A stretch of DNA of 64,000 nt, from NCBI RefSeq assembly GCF_008761635.1, contig NZ_CP044344.1, positions 1,922,001 through 1,986,000 on the forward strand. Direction: 5' to 3'. Both the position numbers and the translations under genes were made by a program. The stretch is from Nocardioides cynanchi. Its GTDB lineage: Bacteria; Actinomycetota; Actinomycetes; Propionibacteriales; Nocardioidaceae. Position 1 is the stretch's first letter; each line of letters opens with the position of its first letter. This document shows positions 41,449 to 49,877 of this stretch, piece by piece. The notes below the pieces were generated by a model. The model was not told the origin of the DNA. It did no database searches and saw only the letters and a list, made by a program, of their open reading frames with translations.

Positions 41449-42660
41449 TCAGTACGTCGGCTGGCTCGGGTCGATCTGGTCGACCCAGGCCACCACGCCA
41501 CCGCCGACGTGCACCGCGTCGGCGTACCCCGCGCCCTTGACGATGGCCAGCGTCTCGGCCGAACGCACTCCGGTCTTGCAGTGCATCACGATCTGCTTGT
41601 CGCCACCGGTCAGCTCGGTCAGCCGCTCCAGGGCCGACCCGTTGAGGAAGTCGCCCTTCGGGATCAGCACCGCGCCCGGGATGTGGTTGATCTCGGCCTC
41701 GTTCGGCTCGCGGACGTCGACCAGCACGAAGTCGCGCTCGCCGTTCTCCCGCTCCTTGAGCATGTGCGAGAGCTGGACCACCGAGATCGTCGACCCGACC
41801 GCCGCCTCGGAGGCCTCCTCGGAGACCGCGCCGCAGAACGTGTCGTAGTCGATCAGCCCGGTGACCGTGGGGTGCTCGCCGCACAGCGCGCAGTTCGGGT
41901 CCTTGCGGACCTTCAGCTTGCGGTACTCCATCTCCAGGGCGTCGTAGATCATCAGCTGACCGACCAGCGGGTCGCCGATCCCGGTCAGCAGCTTGATCGC
42001 CTCGTTGACCTGGATCGCACCGATGCTGGCGCACAGCACGCCGAGGACGCCGCCCTCGGCGCAGCTCGGGACCATGCCCGGCGGCGGGGGCTCGGGGTAC
42101 AGGCAGCGGTAGCAGGGCGCGTCGTCCACCTGCTTCGGTGCGAACACCGAGGCCTGGCCGTCGAAGCGGTAGATCGAGCCCCAGACGTAGGGGATCCCGA
42201 GGAAGTACGCCGCGTCGTTGACCATGTAGCGGGTCGCGAAGTTGTCCGTGCCGTCGACGATCAGGTCGTAACCCTCGAAGACCTGCATCACGTTGTCGTT
42301 GTCGAGCCGCTCCTCGTGGAGCACGACGTTCACGTAGGGGTTGGTCTCGGCGATCGACTCCTTGGCCGACTCCGCCTTGGACTTCCCGATGTCGGACTGC
42401 CCGTGGATGATCTGGCGCTGGAGGTTGGACTCGTCGACCTCGTCGAACTCGGCGATGCCCAGGGTGCCCACGCCCGCGGCGGCGAGGTAGAGCAGCGCCG
42501 GGCTGCCGAGCCCACCGGCGCCGATGACGAGCACCTTGGCGTTCTTCAGCCGCTTCTGACCCGACATCCCCACGTCGGGGATGATCAGGTGCCGGCTGTA
42601 CCGGCGTACCTCGTCCAGGGTCAGCTCGTCTGCGGGCTCGACCAGCGGGGGGAGGGACAC
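41449..42660 (-). CDS. moeZ: MoeZ: E1-like adenylyltransferase with rhodanese domain
   Basis: 403 residues. The N-terminal ThiF/MoeB domain carries VLVIGAGGLGSPALLYLAAA (ATP loop), ESNLQRQIIH, DGTDNFATRY, and zinc-binding CYRCLYP with CALCGEH. The C-terminal rhodanese domain carries FVLVDVREPNEAEINHIPGA and the persulfide Cys in VMHCKTGVRSAE. MoeZ adenylates and sulfurates ubiquitin-like carriers for molybdopterin (and other sulfur) synthesis, so it could support the molybdenum hydroxylase of this window, although it is a backbone gene. GTG start with AGGAG 6 nt upstream. Adjacent to TetR and DUF3107 as in mycobacteria (Rv3206c-Rv3208A). Confidence 0.95.
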   Translation of the reverse strand: MSLPPLVEPADELTLDEVRRYSRHLIIPDVGMSGQKRLKNAKVLVIGAGGLGSPALLYLAAAGVGTLGIAEFDEVDESNLQRQIIHGQSDIGKSKAESAKESIAETNPYVNVVLHEERLDNDNVMQVFEGYDLIVDGTDNFATRYMVNDAAYFLGIPYVWGSIYRFDGQASVFAPKQVDDAPCYRCLYPEPPPPGMVPSCAEGGVLGVLCASIGAIQVNEAIKLLTGIGDPLVGQLMIYDALEMEYRKLKVRKDPNCALCGEHPTVTGLIDYDTFCGAVSEEASEAAVGSTISVVQLSHMLKERENGERDFVLVDVREPNEAEINHIPGAVLIPKGDFLNGSALERLTELTGGDKQIVMHCKTGVRSAETLAIVKGAGYADAVHVGGGVVAWVDQIDPSQPTY

Positions 42661-42806
42661 GTGTGCTCCTAACGACGGTGCTTCGGTGCGAGGTGGTGAA
42701 CACCCGTCCCAACCGATCCCCGGCCGCCGGTGTTCCCGTCCCATCGTCCCGACCGCACCCCGGCCGGCCGAGCGCGTCCGTCATCCGGACGTGACGCACC
42801 GGACAG

Positions 42807-42812
42807 TAGGGT
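42807..42812 (+). promoter_or_regulatory. Putative -10 element of the TetR gene (leaderless)
   Basis: TAGGGT, 7 nt, then the GTG at 42820; supports that GTG over upstream in-frame starts. Confidence 0.4.
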
Positions 42813-42819
42813 GCCAGTC

Positions 42820-43458
42820 GTGGGTACGACGGACAGGTCCGGACAGGACCAGAAGCCGCGCGGGGGCAGGCTCCCCCGCAACGAACGGCGCGTCCAGCTC
42901 CTCGAGTCCGCACTCGGGGCGTTCGTCGCCCAGGGCTACCACGCCGCCGCGATGGACGACATCGCCGAGCGGGCGGGGGTCTCCAAGCCGGTGCTCTACC
43001 AGCACTTCCCGGGCAAGCTCGACCTCTACCTCGCCCTGCTCGACGTCTCCTGCGACCAGATCATCGACAACTGCCGTGCCGCGCTGGCCTCGACCCACGA
43101 CAACAAGACGAGGGTCGCCGCCGCGATGGCCGCGTTCTACTCCTACGTCGCGGCCGAGAACGGCGCCTTCCGCCTGGTCTTCGAGTCCGACCTGACCAGC
43201 GAGCCGGCCGTCCGTGAGCACGTCGACCGCGTCACCAGCGAGTGCGCCGCGATGATCGCCGACGTCATCCACGACGACACCGGGCTCCCGGGCGAGGCCT
43301 CGCGACTGCTCGCGGTGTCGCTGGTGGGAATGGCCCAGGTCAGCGCCCGGTTCTGGATCTCGGAGGCGGCCGGGATCAGCCAGCCGCAGGCGGTCGAGCT
43401 CGTGAGCGGCCTGGCCTGGCGGGGCATCCGCGGCTACCCCCTGACCGACGAGCACTGA
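42820..43458 (+). CDS. TetR family transcriptional regulator
   Basis: 212 residues. The HTH domain RVQLLESALGAFVAQGYHAA, AMDDIAERAGVSKPVLYQHF, PGKLDLYLALLD is a close match to the TetR consensus. The ligand-binding C-terminal domain has many helices and no recognisable effector site. The position between moeZ and the DUF3107 gene equals mycobacterial Rv3208, for which I recall no firm target. The GTG start gives VGTTDRSGQDQKPRGG before the HTH; frames extending further upstream are Pro/Arg-rich and unlikely. Confidence 0.92.
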   Translation: MGTTDRSGQDQKPRGGRLPRNERRVQLLESALGAFVAQGYHAAAMDDIAERAGVSKPVLYQHFPGKLDLYLALLDVSCDQIIDNCRAALASTHDNKTRVAAAMAAFYSYVAAENGAFRLVFESDLTSEPAVREHVDRVTSECAAMIADVIHDDTGLPGEASRLLAVSLVGMAQVSARFWISEAAGISQPQAVELVSGLAWRGIRGYPLTDEH

Positions 43459-43474
43459 CCATCGAAGGAGACCC

Positions 43475-43696
43475 ATGGAAGTCAAGATCGGCGTCCAGCA
43501 CGCACCCCGGGAGCTCGTGATCGAGACCGCGGACACCGCCGAGGAGATCGAGTCCGCACTGGCCGACGCGGTCGGCAGCGACGGTCTCTTCGCTGTCACC
43601 GACAGTCGCGGACGACGGGTCCTCGTCCCGGCGCGCAACATCGCCTACCTCGAGGTCGGCGGCGGCGTCAGCGGGCAGGTGGGTTTCCGCAGCTGA
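43475..43696 (+). CDS. DUF3107 protein (TB9.4-like)
   Basis: 73 residues, MEVKIGVQHAPRELVIETAD to VSGQVGFRS. Small conserved actinobacterial protein; mycobacterial Rv3208A (TB9.4) is the counterpart at the same locus. Function unknown. A strong GAAGGAGA is placed 5 nt before the ATG. It follows the TetR stop by 16 nt and is likely co-transcribed with it. Confidence 0.92.
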   Translation: MEVKIGVQHAPRELVIETADTAEEIESALADAVGSDGLFAVTDSRGRRVLVPARNIAYLEVGGGVSGQVGFRS

Positions 43697-43804
43697 GGTA
43701 GCTGGCGGGGCCCCAGCGTTTCGCCATCGTGCGCCTGACCCGGCATGATCGAGGCACATGGACCGAGCTCTTGATCGGGAGCCGGGTCGACACAGGAGGC
43801 ACTC

Positions 43805-44056
43805 ATGGGTTGGTTCTTCGTCATCGTGATGGGCATCATCATCGGTCTCTTGGGCAAGTTCGTGGCACCGGGGGATCGAGACAACATTCCGCTCTGGCTG
43901 ACCGTCGTCTGCGGCATCGTCGGTGTGCTCATCGGCTACGGCTGGCTGGGCGGGACCCACGGGATCGACTGGCTTGCGTTCTTCGTCTCCATCATCTTCG
44001 CCGCGATCCTCGTGATGATCGCCGCAACCGTGACCGGGCGCGCCAAGAAAGCCTGA
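43805..44056 (+). CDS. GlsB/YeaQ/YmgE family small membrane protein
   Basis: 83 residues and three hydrophobic helices: MGWFFVIVMGIIIGLLGKFV, LWLTVVCGIVGVLIGYGWLG, WLAFFVSIIFAAILVMIAAT. The glycine-zipper pattern GIIIGLLGKFVAPG is the transglycosylase-associated family signature; members are stress-linked membrane proteins without a proven activity. AGGAGG lies 6 nt upstream of the ATG. Followed by a strong two-way terminator. Confidence 0.9.
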   Translation: MGWFFVIVMGIIIGLLGKFVAPGDRDNIPLWLTVVCGIVGVLIGYGWLGGTHGIDWLAFFVSIIFAAILVMIAATVTGRAKKA

Positions 44057-44075
44057 CCAGGCCCACGCAACGCAC

Positions 44076-44111
44076 GCAGACCCCGCCCCGGCTCGCCGGG
44101 GCGGGGTCTGC
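44076..44111. terminator. Bidirectional hairpin terminator
   Basis: Perfect 16-bp stem GCAGACCCCGCCCCGG / CCGGGGCGGGGTCTGC with loop CTCG, between the convergent stops of the YeaQ-type and ferritin-like genes. The strongest simple hairpin in the window. Confidence 0.88.
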
Positions 44112-44129
44112 GCATGCAAGGGCCGAGAC

Positions 44130-44861
44130 TCAGGCCGACAGCCCGAGCTCGGCCATCCGGTCGGCGTGCCGCTCGGTGATCCGGGTGAACATCCGGCCGA
44201 TCGCGGCCAGGTCGAGCCCCGGCCGGTCGATGCCACCGGCGAGCAGCGCGGTCAGGGCGTCCCGCTCGGCGGCGACCCGCTGGGCCTGGGTCAGCGCCTC
44301 CCCCATCAGCCGGCGTCCCCACAGGGCCAGCCGCCCGCCCAGGGTGGGGTCGTCGGCGATCGCCTGCCGGATGTGACGAACCGCGAAGGTCGCCTGGCCG
44401 GAGTCGTCGAGCGAGGCGACGATCAGGTCGCGGGTGTCGGCGTCGAGGTAGGCCGCGATCTCGCGGTAGAAGTCGGCCGCCATGCCGTCCCCGACGTAGG
44501 CCTTGATCAGCCCTTCGTACCAGTCGGCCGGGGCGGTGTGCGCGTGGAACTGGTCGATCGCGGCCTCGAAGGGGGCCATCGCGTCGAACGGGTCGGCCCC
44601 GAGGGCGACCAGCCGCTCGTGGAGGCGGGTGACGTGCCCGAACTCCAGGCTCGCCATCGCGCACATCTCCACCTGGTCGCGCAGTGAGGGCGCCAGCTTG
44701 GCGTCGTCGACGAGCCGCTCGAAGGCCGAGAGCTCGCCGTACGCGATCGCGCCCAGCAGGTCCACGACCGCGTGCAGGTAGTCGGCGTCCTCGAAGACGA
44801 CCTGGCCGGGTCGCGGGGCCGGGCCGGGATCCGCCGCGCCGGCCTCCGGGGATTCCGTCAT
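44130..44861 (-). CDS. Ferritin-like fold protein (MiaE-related)
   Basis: 243 residues. Four-helix diiron-like region: AIAYGELSAFERLVDDA (Glu), CAMASLEFGHVTRLHERL (ExxH-like FGH), KAYVGDGMAADFYREIAAY and SLDDSGQATFAVRHIRQA. Pattern resembles tRNA hydroxylase MiaE and actinobacterial ferritin-like hydrolase-type proteins, but not all iron ligands are obvious, so no reaction is assigned. The mycobacterial gene at this position (Rv3210c) is also uncharacterised as far as I know. TAGCGT, 6 nt, then ATG suggests a leaderless transcript. Divergent from rhlE. Confidence 0.85.
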   Translation of the reverse strand: MTESPEAGAADPGPAPRPGQVVFEDADYLHAVVDLLGAIAYGELSAFERLVDDAKLAPSLRDQVEMCAMASLEFGHVTRLHERLVALGADPFDAMAPFEAAIDQFHAHTAPADWYEGLIKAYVGDGMAADFYREIAAYLDADTRDLIVASLDDSGQATFAVRHIRQAIADDPTLGGRLALWGRRLMGEALTQAQRVAAERDALTALLAGGIDRPGLDLAAIGRMFTRITERHADRMAELGLSA

Positions 44862-44867
44862 GCCTCC

Positions 44868-44873
44868 ACGCTA
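44868..44873 (-). promoter_or_regulatory. Putative -10 element of the ferritin-like gene
   Basis: Minus-strand TAGCGT, then GGAGGC, then ATG. Confidence 0.4.
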
Positions 44874-44877
44874 CCGA

Positions 44878-44883
44878 TAGACT
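44878..44883 (+). promoter_or_regulatory. Putative -10 element of rhlE
   Basis: TAGACT on the plus strand, nearly back-to-back with the minus-strand TAGCGT. If used, rhlE has a leader of about 135 nt before the GTG at 45025, or about 15 nt before a GTG at 44905. Confidence 0.3.
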
Positions 44884-45024
44884 GGGGCCGTCCCCGCGAG
44901 AGCGGTGAGGGCGGGCGCCCGTTTCCTTCGAGCGCCACCTGTATGTGCGCGGCAGACGCAACGGTTTGAGCCTGGGTCAGCCGCAACGACGACACTGGCT
45001 CGAACTGAAAGCGAACCCACTTCC

Positions 45025-46512
45025 GTGACCTCGACCTTCCGGGACCTCGGCGTCCTGCCCCAGATCTGCGACGCGCTCGAGCGCGGCGGCATCACCACGC
45101 CCTTCGCCATCCAGGAGATGACCCTCTCGGTCGCCCTGCTCGGCACCGACCTGATCGGCCAGGCCCGCACCGGCACCGGCAAGACCCTCGCCTTCGGCAT
45201 CCCGGTGATGCAGCGCAGCGTTGTCTCCACCGACCCGGCGTACGCCGACCTGCCGCAGGGCAAGCCCCAGGCCCTGATCGTCGCCCCGACCCGCGAGCTC
45301 GCGCTCCAGGTCAGCGGCGACCTCGCCCTGGCCAGCAAGGACCTCGGCCTCCGCGTCCTGACGGTGTACGGCGGGGTGCCCTACGAGCCGCAGCTCGACG
45401 CCCTCACCAGCGGAGTCGACATCGTGGTCGGCACGCCCGGCCGGCTGATCGACCTGTGCAACCGCAAGGCGCTCGACATCTCCCACGTGCACGCGCTGGT
45501 GCTCGACGAGGCCGACGAGATGCTCGACCTCGGGTTCCTGCCCGACGTGGAGCGGATCCTCAAGATGACCCCCGAGACCCGCCAGACCATGCTGTTCTCC
45601 GCCACCATGCCGGGCGCGATCGTCGCCCTGGCCCGCACCCACATGCGGCACCCGATGAACATCCGTGCCGAGTCGTCGTACGACACCCAGCTGGTGCCGG
45701 CGACCGCCCAGTTCATCTACCAGGCCCACGACCTCGACAAGCCCGAGATCATCGGCCGGATCCTCCAGGCCGAGGACGCCGACAAGATCATCGTGTTCAC
45801 CCGCACCAAGCGTCAGTCGCAGCGGATCGCCGACGACCTCGCCGAGCGCGGCTTCAGTGCCTCGCCCCTGCACGGCGACATGGCCCAGGTGGCCCGCGAG
45901 AAGGCCCTGACCAAGTTCCGCGAGGACAAGATCCGGGTGCTGGTCGCCACCGACGTCGCCGCCCGCGGCATCGACGTGCAGGGCGTCTCCCACGTCATCA
46001 ACTACACCTGCCCCGAGGACGAGAAGACCTACATCCACCGGATCGGTCGCACCGGCCGGGCCGGCGCGACCGGGATCGCCGTGACCTTCGTCGACTGGGC
46101 GGACGTGCACCGCTGGAAGATGATCAACAAGGCGCTCGACCTGCCGTTCGACGAGCCCCAGGAGACCTACTCGACCTCGCCCAACCTCTTCCACGACCTC
46201 GGCATCCCCGAGGGCACCAAGGGCCGGATCGTCGACCCCGCCCCGGTCGAGCGGGCGCCCCGCAGCGACCGCGACGGCGAGCGCCGGAGCGGTCGGTCCT
46301 CCGATCGGTCCGGCCGCTCCGGTGGCCGCGAGGGCAGCCGCCAGGGTCGCGAGCGCAGCCGTACCCGCAGCGGCGAGCAGGTGACCGGGTCGCCGGCACC
46401 CGTGGCCTCGGCCACCGAGGTCCCCGGCTCGGAGCCGAGCGGCGCCGAGCGTCCGGCGCGCACGCGGCTGCGGCGTCGACGCCGCAGCCCGGGCACCTCG
46501 ACCGCGTCCTGA
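45025..46512 (+). CDS. rhlE: DEAD-box ATP-dependent RNA helicase (RhlE type)
   Basis: 495 residues. Q-motif region TFRDLGV...PFAIQEMTL; Walker A ARTGTGKTLAFG; PTRELALQ; TPGRLIDL; VLDEADEMLD; SAT in FSATMPG; RVLVATDVAARGIDVQGV; HRIGRTGRAG. A C-terminal Ser/Arg/Gly-rich tail of about 95 residues, ending RTRLRRRRRSPGTSTAS, probably binds RNA. Such helicases remodel structured RNA in ribosome assembly and decay. The start is uncertain: GTG 45025 gives the family-like VTSTFRDLG, while a GTG at 44905 would add 40 residues. Mycobacterial counterpart Rv3211 lies in the same neighbourhood. Confidence 0.93.
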   Translation: MTSTFRDLGVLPQICDALERGGITTPFAIQEMTLSVALLGTDLIGQARTGTGKTLAFGIPVMQRSVVSTDPAYADLPQGKPQALIVAPTRELALQVSGDLALASKDLGLRVLTVYGGVPYEPQLDALTSGVDIVVGTPGRLIDLCNRKALDISHVHALVLDEADEMLDLGFLPDVERILKMTPETRQTMLFSATMPGAIVALARTHMRHPMNIRAESSYDTQLVPATAQFIYQAHDLDKPEIIGRILQAEDADKIIVFTRTKRQSQRIADDLAERGFSASPLHGDMAQVAREKALTKFREDKIRVLVATDVAARGIDVQGVSHVINYTCPEDEKTYIHRIGRTGRAGATGIAVTFVDWADVHRWKMINKALDLPFDEPQETYSTSPNLFHDLGIPEGTKGRIVDPAPVERAPRSDRDGERRSGRSSDRSGRSGGREGSRQGRERSRTRSGEQVTGSPAPVASATEVPGSEPSGAERPARTRLRRRRRSPGTSTAS

Positions 46513-46518
46513 GCCTGC

Positions 46519-47223
46519 TCAGGCGACGACGACGACCCTGGTCCCGACCGGGGCGAAGTGCCACAGCGCGACGGCGTCCGGCTTCCACTGGCGGATGCAA
46601 CCGTGCGACTGGGGCGTGCCCAGCTGGCTGACGGTCTGCACCAGGTGGCCGTCCTTGACCGGGATCGAGTGGAAGCCGATCGCGGCACCGGTCGGACCGG
46701 CGGTGAAGACCACGAAGTACTGCATGGTGCCGGAGTCGTCGATGCCGATGGCGTGCCGCTCCCGCTGGGTGACGGCGTAGTGGCCCGGCTGAAGGTTGTC
46801 GGTCAGGCTGCCCGAGGCGAGGTAGGTCCGGCGGGTCGTGTCATGGGCGCCCACCAGCCAGACCCGTTGCAGGTGCTGGCTGAACACGATCCGGCGGCCG
46901 CTGCCGCTGGCCGCCGGTAGCGGGGCCTGCGTCGTGGCGTCGGACCGGCCGCCGCTGGTGGTCGGCCCCAGTGGCGTGGTGTCGGTGCCGGTCGGCCCGG
47001 TGCTCGTCGACGGGGCCGGCGCCGTGGCGGACGGCGTGGGCACCGTCGGCCGGCTCTGCTGGTACGACGCCTGGCGGGCGACCGGGTCGGCCAGGGCCGT
47101 GGTCCCCCCGCCGCCGAGGATGCCCATCCCGGCCAGACCGGTCAGCGCCGTGACCACGACCGCCGAGCCGAGGGCGGCGATCCGCCCGTAGCGGGGTCGG
47201 GTGGATCCTCGGTGACCGGTCAT
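46519..47223 (-). CDS. L,D-transpeptidase with N-terminal membrane anchor
   Basis: 234 residues. An N-terminal hydrophobic segment (IAALGSAVVVTALTGLAGMG) is followed by a Pro/Ser/Thr-rich linker (about residues 45-100) and a YkuD domain. The domain contains FHSIPVKDGHLVQTVSQLGT and the catalytic SHGCIRQWKPDAVALW. The Cys, His and Arg of the family motif HGCIR are intact. Such enzymes make 3-3 peptidoglycan cross-links or attach proteins outside the membrane. ATG overlaps the ParA stop (ATGA), coupling it to the ParA-like gene; whether this has meaning for division or only transcription is unknown. Confidence 0.92.
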   Translation of the reverse strand: MTGHRGSTRPRYGRIAALGSAVVVTALTGLAGMGILGGGGTTALADPVARQASYQQSRPTVPTPSATAPAPSTSTGPTGTDTTPLGPTTSGGRSDATTQAPLPAASGSGRRIVFSQHLQRVWLVGAHDTTRRTYLASGSLTDNLQPGHYAVTQRERHAIGIDDSGTMQYFVVFTAGPTGAAIGFHSIPVKDGHLVQTVSQLGTPQSHGCIRQWKPDAVALWHFAPVGTRVVVVA

Positions 47224-48017
47224 CGGCGCCCCTTCCCGGTGGTACGACGCCGGCCGGCCCGCTTCATCAGCGTCTCGGCGACGTCGCGGTAGGCCTTGGC
47301 GCCCTTGCTGCTGCGGCTGGTGGACAGGATCGACCGGCCGGCGGCAGGCGCCTCGGCGAACTTGATCGTCTTGGGGATCGGCGGCTCGATCACCTCGAGG
47401 TCGTAGGTCTCCGAGATCGTCTCCAGCACGGTCCGCGCGTGGTTGGTGCGCCCGTCGTACAACGTCGGCAGGACGCCCCACACCTCCAGCCCGCGGTTGG
47501 TGAAGCGGCGCACGTCGTGCACGGTGTCGAGCAGCTGGCCCACGCCCCGGTGCGACAGGGTCTCGCACTGGAGCGGGACGAGCACCCCGTCGGCCGCGGT
47601 CAGCGCAGCGACGGTGAGGACGCCGAGTGAGGGCGGACAGTCGAGCAGCACCCAGTCGTAGGTGGTGGTCTCGGCGAGGTCCTCGAGGGCGCCCTTGAGC
47701 ACGTGCTCGCGGCCGGTGCGCGTCAGCAGGTCGGCCTCCGCGCGGGCCAGCTCGATGGTGGCCGGCAGCAGGTCGACGCCGTCGTCGGTGGCCAGCACCA
47801 CCTCGGCCGGGTCGAGCCCCTTGGTCAGCACGTGGTGGATCGAGAGCTCGAGGTCCTCGGGGTCGATGCCCAGCGAGAACGTCAGGCAGGCCTGCGGGTC
47901 GAGGTCGACGAGCAGGACCTTCTGTCCGAGCTCGGCGAGCGCGGCGCCGATCGAGGCGACCGAGGTCGTCTTGGCGACGCCGCCCTTCTGGTTGGCGACC
48001 GCGAGTGTGGTGGTCAT
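47220..48017 (-). CDS. ParA-family ATPase (orphan, chromosomal)
   Basis: 265 residues. Deviant Walker A NQKGGVAKTTSVAS, LLVDLDPQACLTFSLGI, Walker B WVLLDCPPSLGVLTV, PLQCETLSHRGVGQL, and a lysine/arginine-rich end. No parB partner or parS site is seen, so it is not the main segregation ATPase; mycobacterial Rv3213c is the likely counterpart, also beside rhlE. It could position the L,D-transpeptidase or another cargo; that is a guess from the overlap. GGGAGG precedes the ATG by 2 nt and CATGAT lies just upstream. Confidence 0.92.
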   Translation of the reverse strand: MTTTLAVANQKGGVAKTTSVASIGAALAELGQKVLLVDLDPQACLTFSLGIDPEDLELSIHHVLTKGLDPAEVVLATDDGVDLLPATIELARAEADLLTRTGREHVLKGALEDLAETTTYDWVLLDCPPSLGVLTVAALTAADGVLVPLQCETLSHRGVGQLLDTVHDVRRFTNRGLEVWGVLPTLYDGRTNHARTVLETISETYDLEVIEPPIPKTIKFAEAPAAGRSILSTSRSSKGAKAYRDVAETLMKRAGRRRTTGKGRR

Positions 48018-48077
48018 CGCCTCCCATCATGCCGGACGAAGTTGCCCAGACCCGGCAGGCCGGGTTGGCTGTGGCCC

Positions 48078-48878
48078 ATGTCTCCCGCCTCCTCCCCGTC
48101 ACCGCGCGAACCCGCCACCCGCCCGCTGGCCGTCGTCACCGGCCCGACGGCGGGGATCGGGCGGGCCTTCACCCTCCGGCTGGCCGACCGGGGGTACGAC
48201 GTCCTGCTGGTCGCCCGCGACGAGGAGCGGCTGCACGCGCTGGCCGACGAGCTGGCGGCGACCTACTCGGTGACCGCCGAGGTGCTGGTCGCGGACCTGT
48301 CCGACCGCGCCGGGATGGCCCTGGTGGAGGCCCGCCTCGCCGACGAGTCGCGGCCGGTCGACCTGCTGGTCAACAACGCCGGCTTCGGGCTCAAGCGACG
48401 CTTCCTCGACAACTCCGTGGAGCAGGAGCAGGCCGCGCTCGACGTGCTCGTCACCGCCGTCATGCGGCTGACCCACGCGGCACTGGGCCCGATGGTGAAG
48501 CGCGGCTCGGGCGGCATCATCAACGTCGCCAGCGTGGCGGCTTTCCTGCCCCGCGGCAGCTACAGCGCGGCGAAGGCCTGGGTCACGACGTTCGGGGCGT
48601 GGGCGTCGCGGGAGTACGGCCGGCAGGGCGTCCACATCATGACCCTGTGCCCGGGCTTCACCCGCACCGAGTTCCACGAGCGGATGGACGTCAAGCGCGA
48701 GGCGGTGCCGCGGCTGCTCTGGCTCGACGTCGACCGCGTCGTCGACGGTGCCCTGGCCGACTGGGACGCCGGCAGGGCGCGCTCGATCCCCGGGAAGCGC
48801 TACAAGGTGATCGCCGCGGTCAGCCGGCACGCCTCGCTGCCGGCGTTCCAGCGGCTGCAGTTCCTCGGACGACGTTGA
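48078..48878 (+). CDS. Short-chain dehydrogenase/reductase
   Basis: 266 residues. Cofactor loop VVTGPTAGIGRAFTLRL (TGxxxGIG), LLVNNAGFGLKR (NNAG), INVASVAAFLPRG (Ser) and YSAAKAWVTTF (YxxxK) form a complete classical SDR. Probably reduces ketones or oxidises alcohols with NADP(H), consistent with VARDEERLH after strand 2. The C-terminal half contains the PGFTRTEF motif. Start at the ATG of MSPASSPSP; longer frames are antisense to ParA. No pathway context. Confidence 0.92.
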   Translation: MSPASSPSPREPATRPLAVVTGPTAGIGRAFTLRLADRGYDVLLVARDEERLHALADELAATYSVTAEVLVADLSDRAGMALVEARLADESRPVDLLVNNAGFGLKRRFLDNSVEQEQAALDVLVTAVMRLTHAALGPMVKRGSGGIINVASVAAFLPRGSYSAAKAWVTTFGAWASREYGRQGVHIMTLCPGFTRTEFHERMDVKREAVPRLLWLDVDRVVDGALADWDAGRARSIPGKRYKVIAAVSRHASLPAFQRLQFLGRR

Positions 48879-48890
48879 AGGCCCCGGGCA

Positions 48891-49154
48891 ATGGGTCGGA
48901 GCGGGGCGCTGCAGCATCTGATGTACCGGTCAGCCGATGGTTCGCTCACCGGGTCGGGGATCTGGTCGCTCGCGGTCGGCACTCTCTTGGTGCTGAGCGC
49001 CATCGGCAATCTGGCAGGACGCGGGCCGCTGGGAAGACGCGCGGCGCAGAACTACCCGCGGTCCCTGGTGGTCGCCGGAGGCATCTTCGGGTTGCTTGTC
49101 GGCAGCTTCTTCCTCCTGGAACCTTTCCTGGCTAAGCCCGGCGTTCTGTACTGA
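48891..49154 (+). CDS. Small membrane protein, unknown
   Basis: 87 residues with two hydrophobic helices, GIWSLAVGTLLVLSAIGNLA and SLVVAGGIFGLLVGSFFLLE, and a short tail ending PGVLY. An ATG 30 nt further on (MYRSADGS) is an alternative start. No family recognised. Codon use in third positions is less GC-biased than neighbours. It lies 12 nt after the SDR stop and is followed by a clear terminator, which supports it being transcribed. Confidence 0.55.
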   Translation: MGRSGALQHLMYRSADGSLTGSGIWSLAVGTLLVLSAIGNLAGRGPLGRRAAQNYPRSLVVAGGIFGLLVGSFFLLEPFLAKPGVLY

Positions 49155-49161
49155 CCAGTTG

Positions 49162-49193
49162 AGCCCCGGACGGGGCTTGGTCTTTCGTTTTTC
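49162..49193 (+). terminator. Intrinsic terminator
   Basis: Stem AGCCCC/GGGGCT with loop GGAC, followed by TTGGTCTTTCGTTTTT: the only classical hairpin-plus-T-tract terminator noticed in the window, 7 nt after the small membrane protein stop. Confidence 0.8.
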
Positions 49194-49221
49194 CTCGCGG
49201 GTCGCGGCCGGGACCGAGGGC

Positions 49222-49839
49222 TCAGCTGTAGGCCTTGATGAAGGCGTGCACGGCGTCGGCCACCAGCTGGACCGCGATCGCGCTCAGCAGCAGCCCGGCG
49301 ATCCGGGTGACCAGCAGGATCCCGGACTCGCGCAGCAGCCGCAGGATCGGGATCGAGAACGTCATCGCCAGCCAGATACACAGGTGTACGGCGACCACGG
49401 CCGCGCCGACCGCCAGGAAGTCGCCGACGTTGTGAACGTGCTTGGAGAACACCATCGTCGCGACGATCGCGCCGGGCCCGGCCAGCAACGGCGTGCCGAG
49501 CGGCACCAGCGCGACGTTGGTGTCGCCCTGCGCCATCGGCTCGTCGCCGCGGCCGGTGAGGAGCTCGAGCGCGACCAGCAGCAGGAGGAGACCCCCGGCG
49601 CACTGGAGCGCGGGCAGCGAGACGTGCAGGTAGTCCAGGATGCTCTGGCCGAAGAAGGCGAACACCAGGATCACGACCAGCGAGACCAGGACGGCCTGCC
49701 GGGCCGCGCGCCGTACTCGCCGGGGCTCGTAGCCGCCGGTCAGCGACAGGAAGATCGGCACCGTGCCGACCGGGTCCATGATCACGAACAGCGTGACGAA
49801 GGCGCTGGTGAAGATCGAGGCGTCGAAGATCCGGTCCAC
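49222..49839 (-). CDS. MarC family integral membrane protein
   Basis: 205 residues, six predicted helices. It starts ASIFTSAFVTLFVIMDPVGTVPIFL, the conserved MDPxGxxPIF motif of MarC/UPF0056, with a second related unit ALVPLGTPLLAGPGAIVATM. Function is not established; no link to the multiple antibiotic resistance phenotype is implied. GTG start with TAGCCT 6 nt upstream. Not linked to the arc operon, which reads in the same direction 38 nt upstream. Confidence 0.92.
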   Translation of the reverse strand: MDRIFDASIFTSAFVTLFVIMDPVGTVPIFLSLTGGYEPRRVRRAARQAVLVSLVVILVFAFFGQSILDYLHVSLPALQCAGGLLLLLVALELLTGRGDEPMAQGDTNVALVPLGTPLLAGPGAIVATMVFSKHVHNVGDFLAVGAAVVAVHLCIWLAMTFSIPILRLLRESGILLVTRIAGLLLSAIAVQLVADAVHAFIKAYS

Positions 49840-49845
49840 GACGGC

Positions 49846-49851
49846 AGGCTA
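49846..49851 (-). promoter_or_regulatory. Putative -10 element of the MarC gene (leaderless)
   Basis: Minus-strand TAGCCT, then GCCGTC, then GTG; same element and spacing as at nudC. Confidence 0.4.
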
Positions 49852-49877
49852 GCGACGTGTCGGGCCCGGGGCTCAGA

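Noticed and set aside
47220-48017. Chromosome partition locus (parAB) and origin region
   Set aside because: No parB, no parS-like TGTTTCACGTGAAACA sites, and no dnaA/dnaN genes; the ParA homologue is an orphan type.
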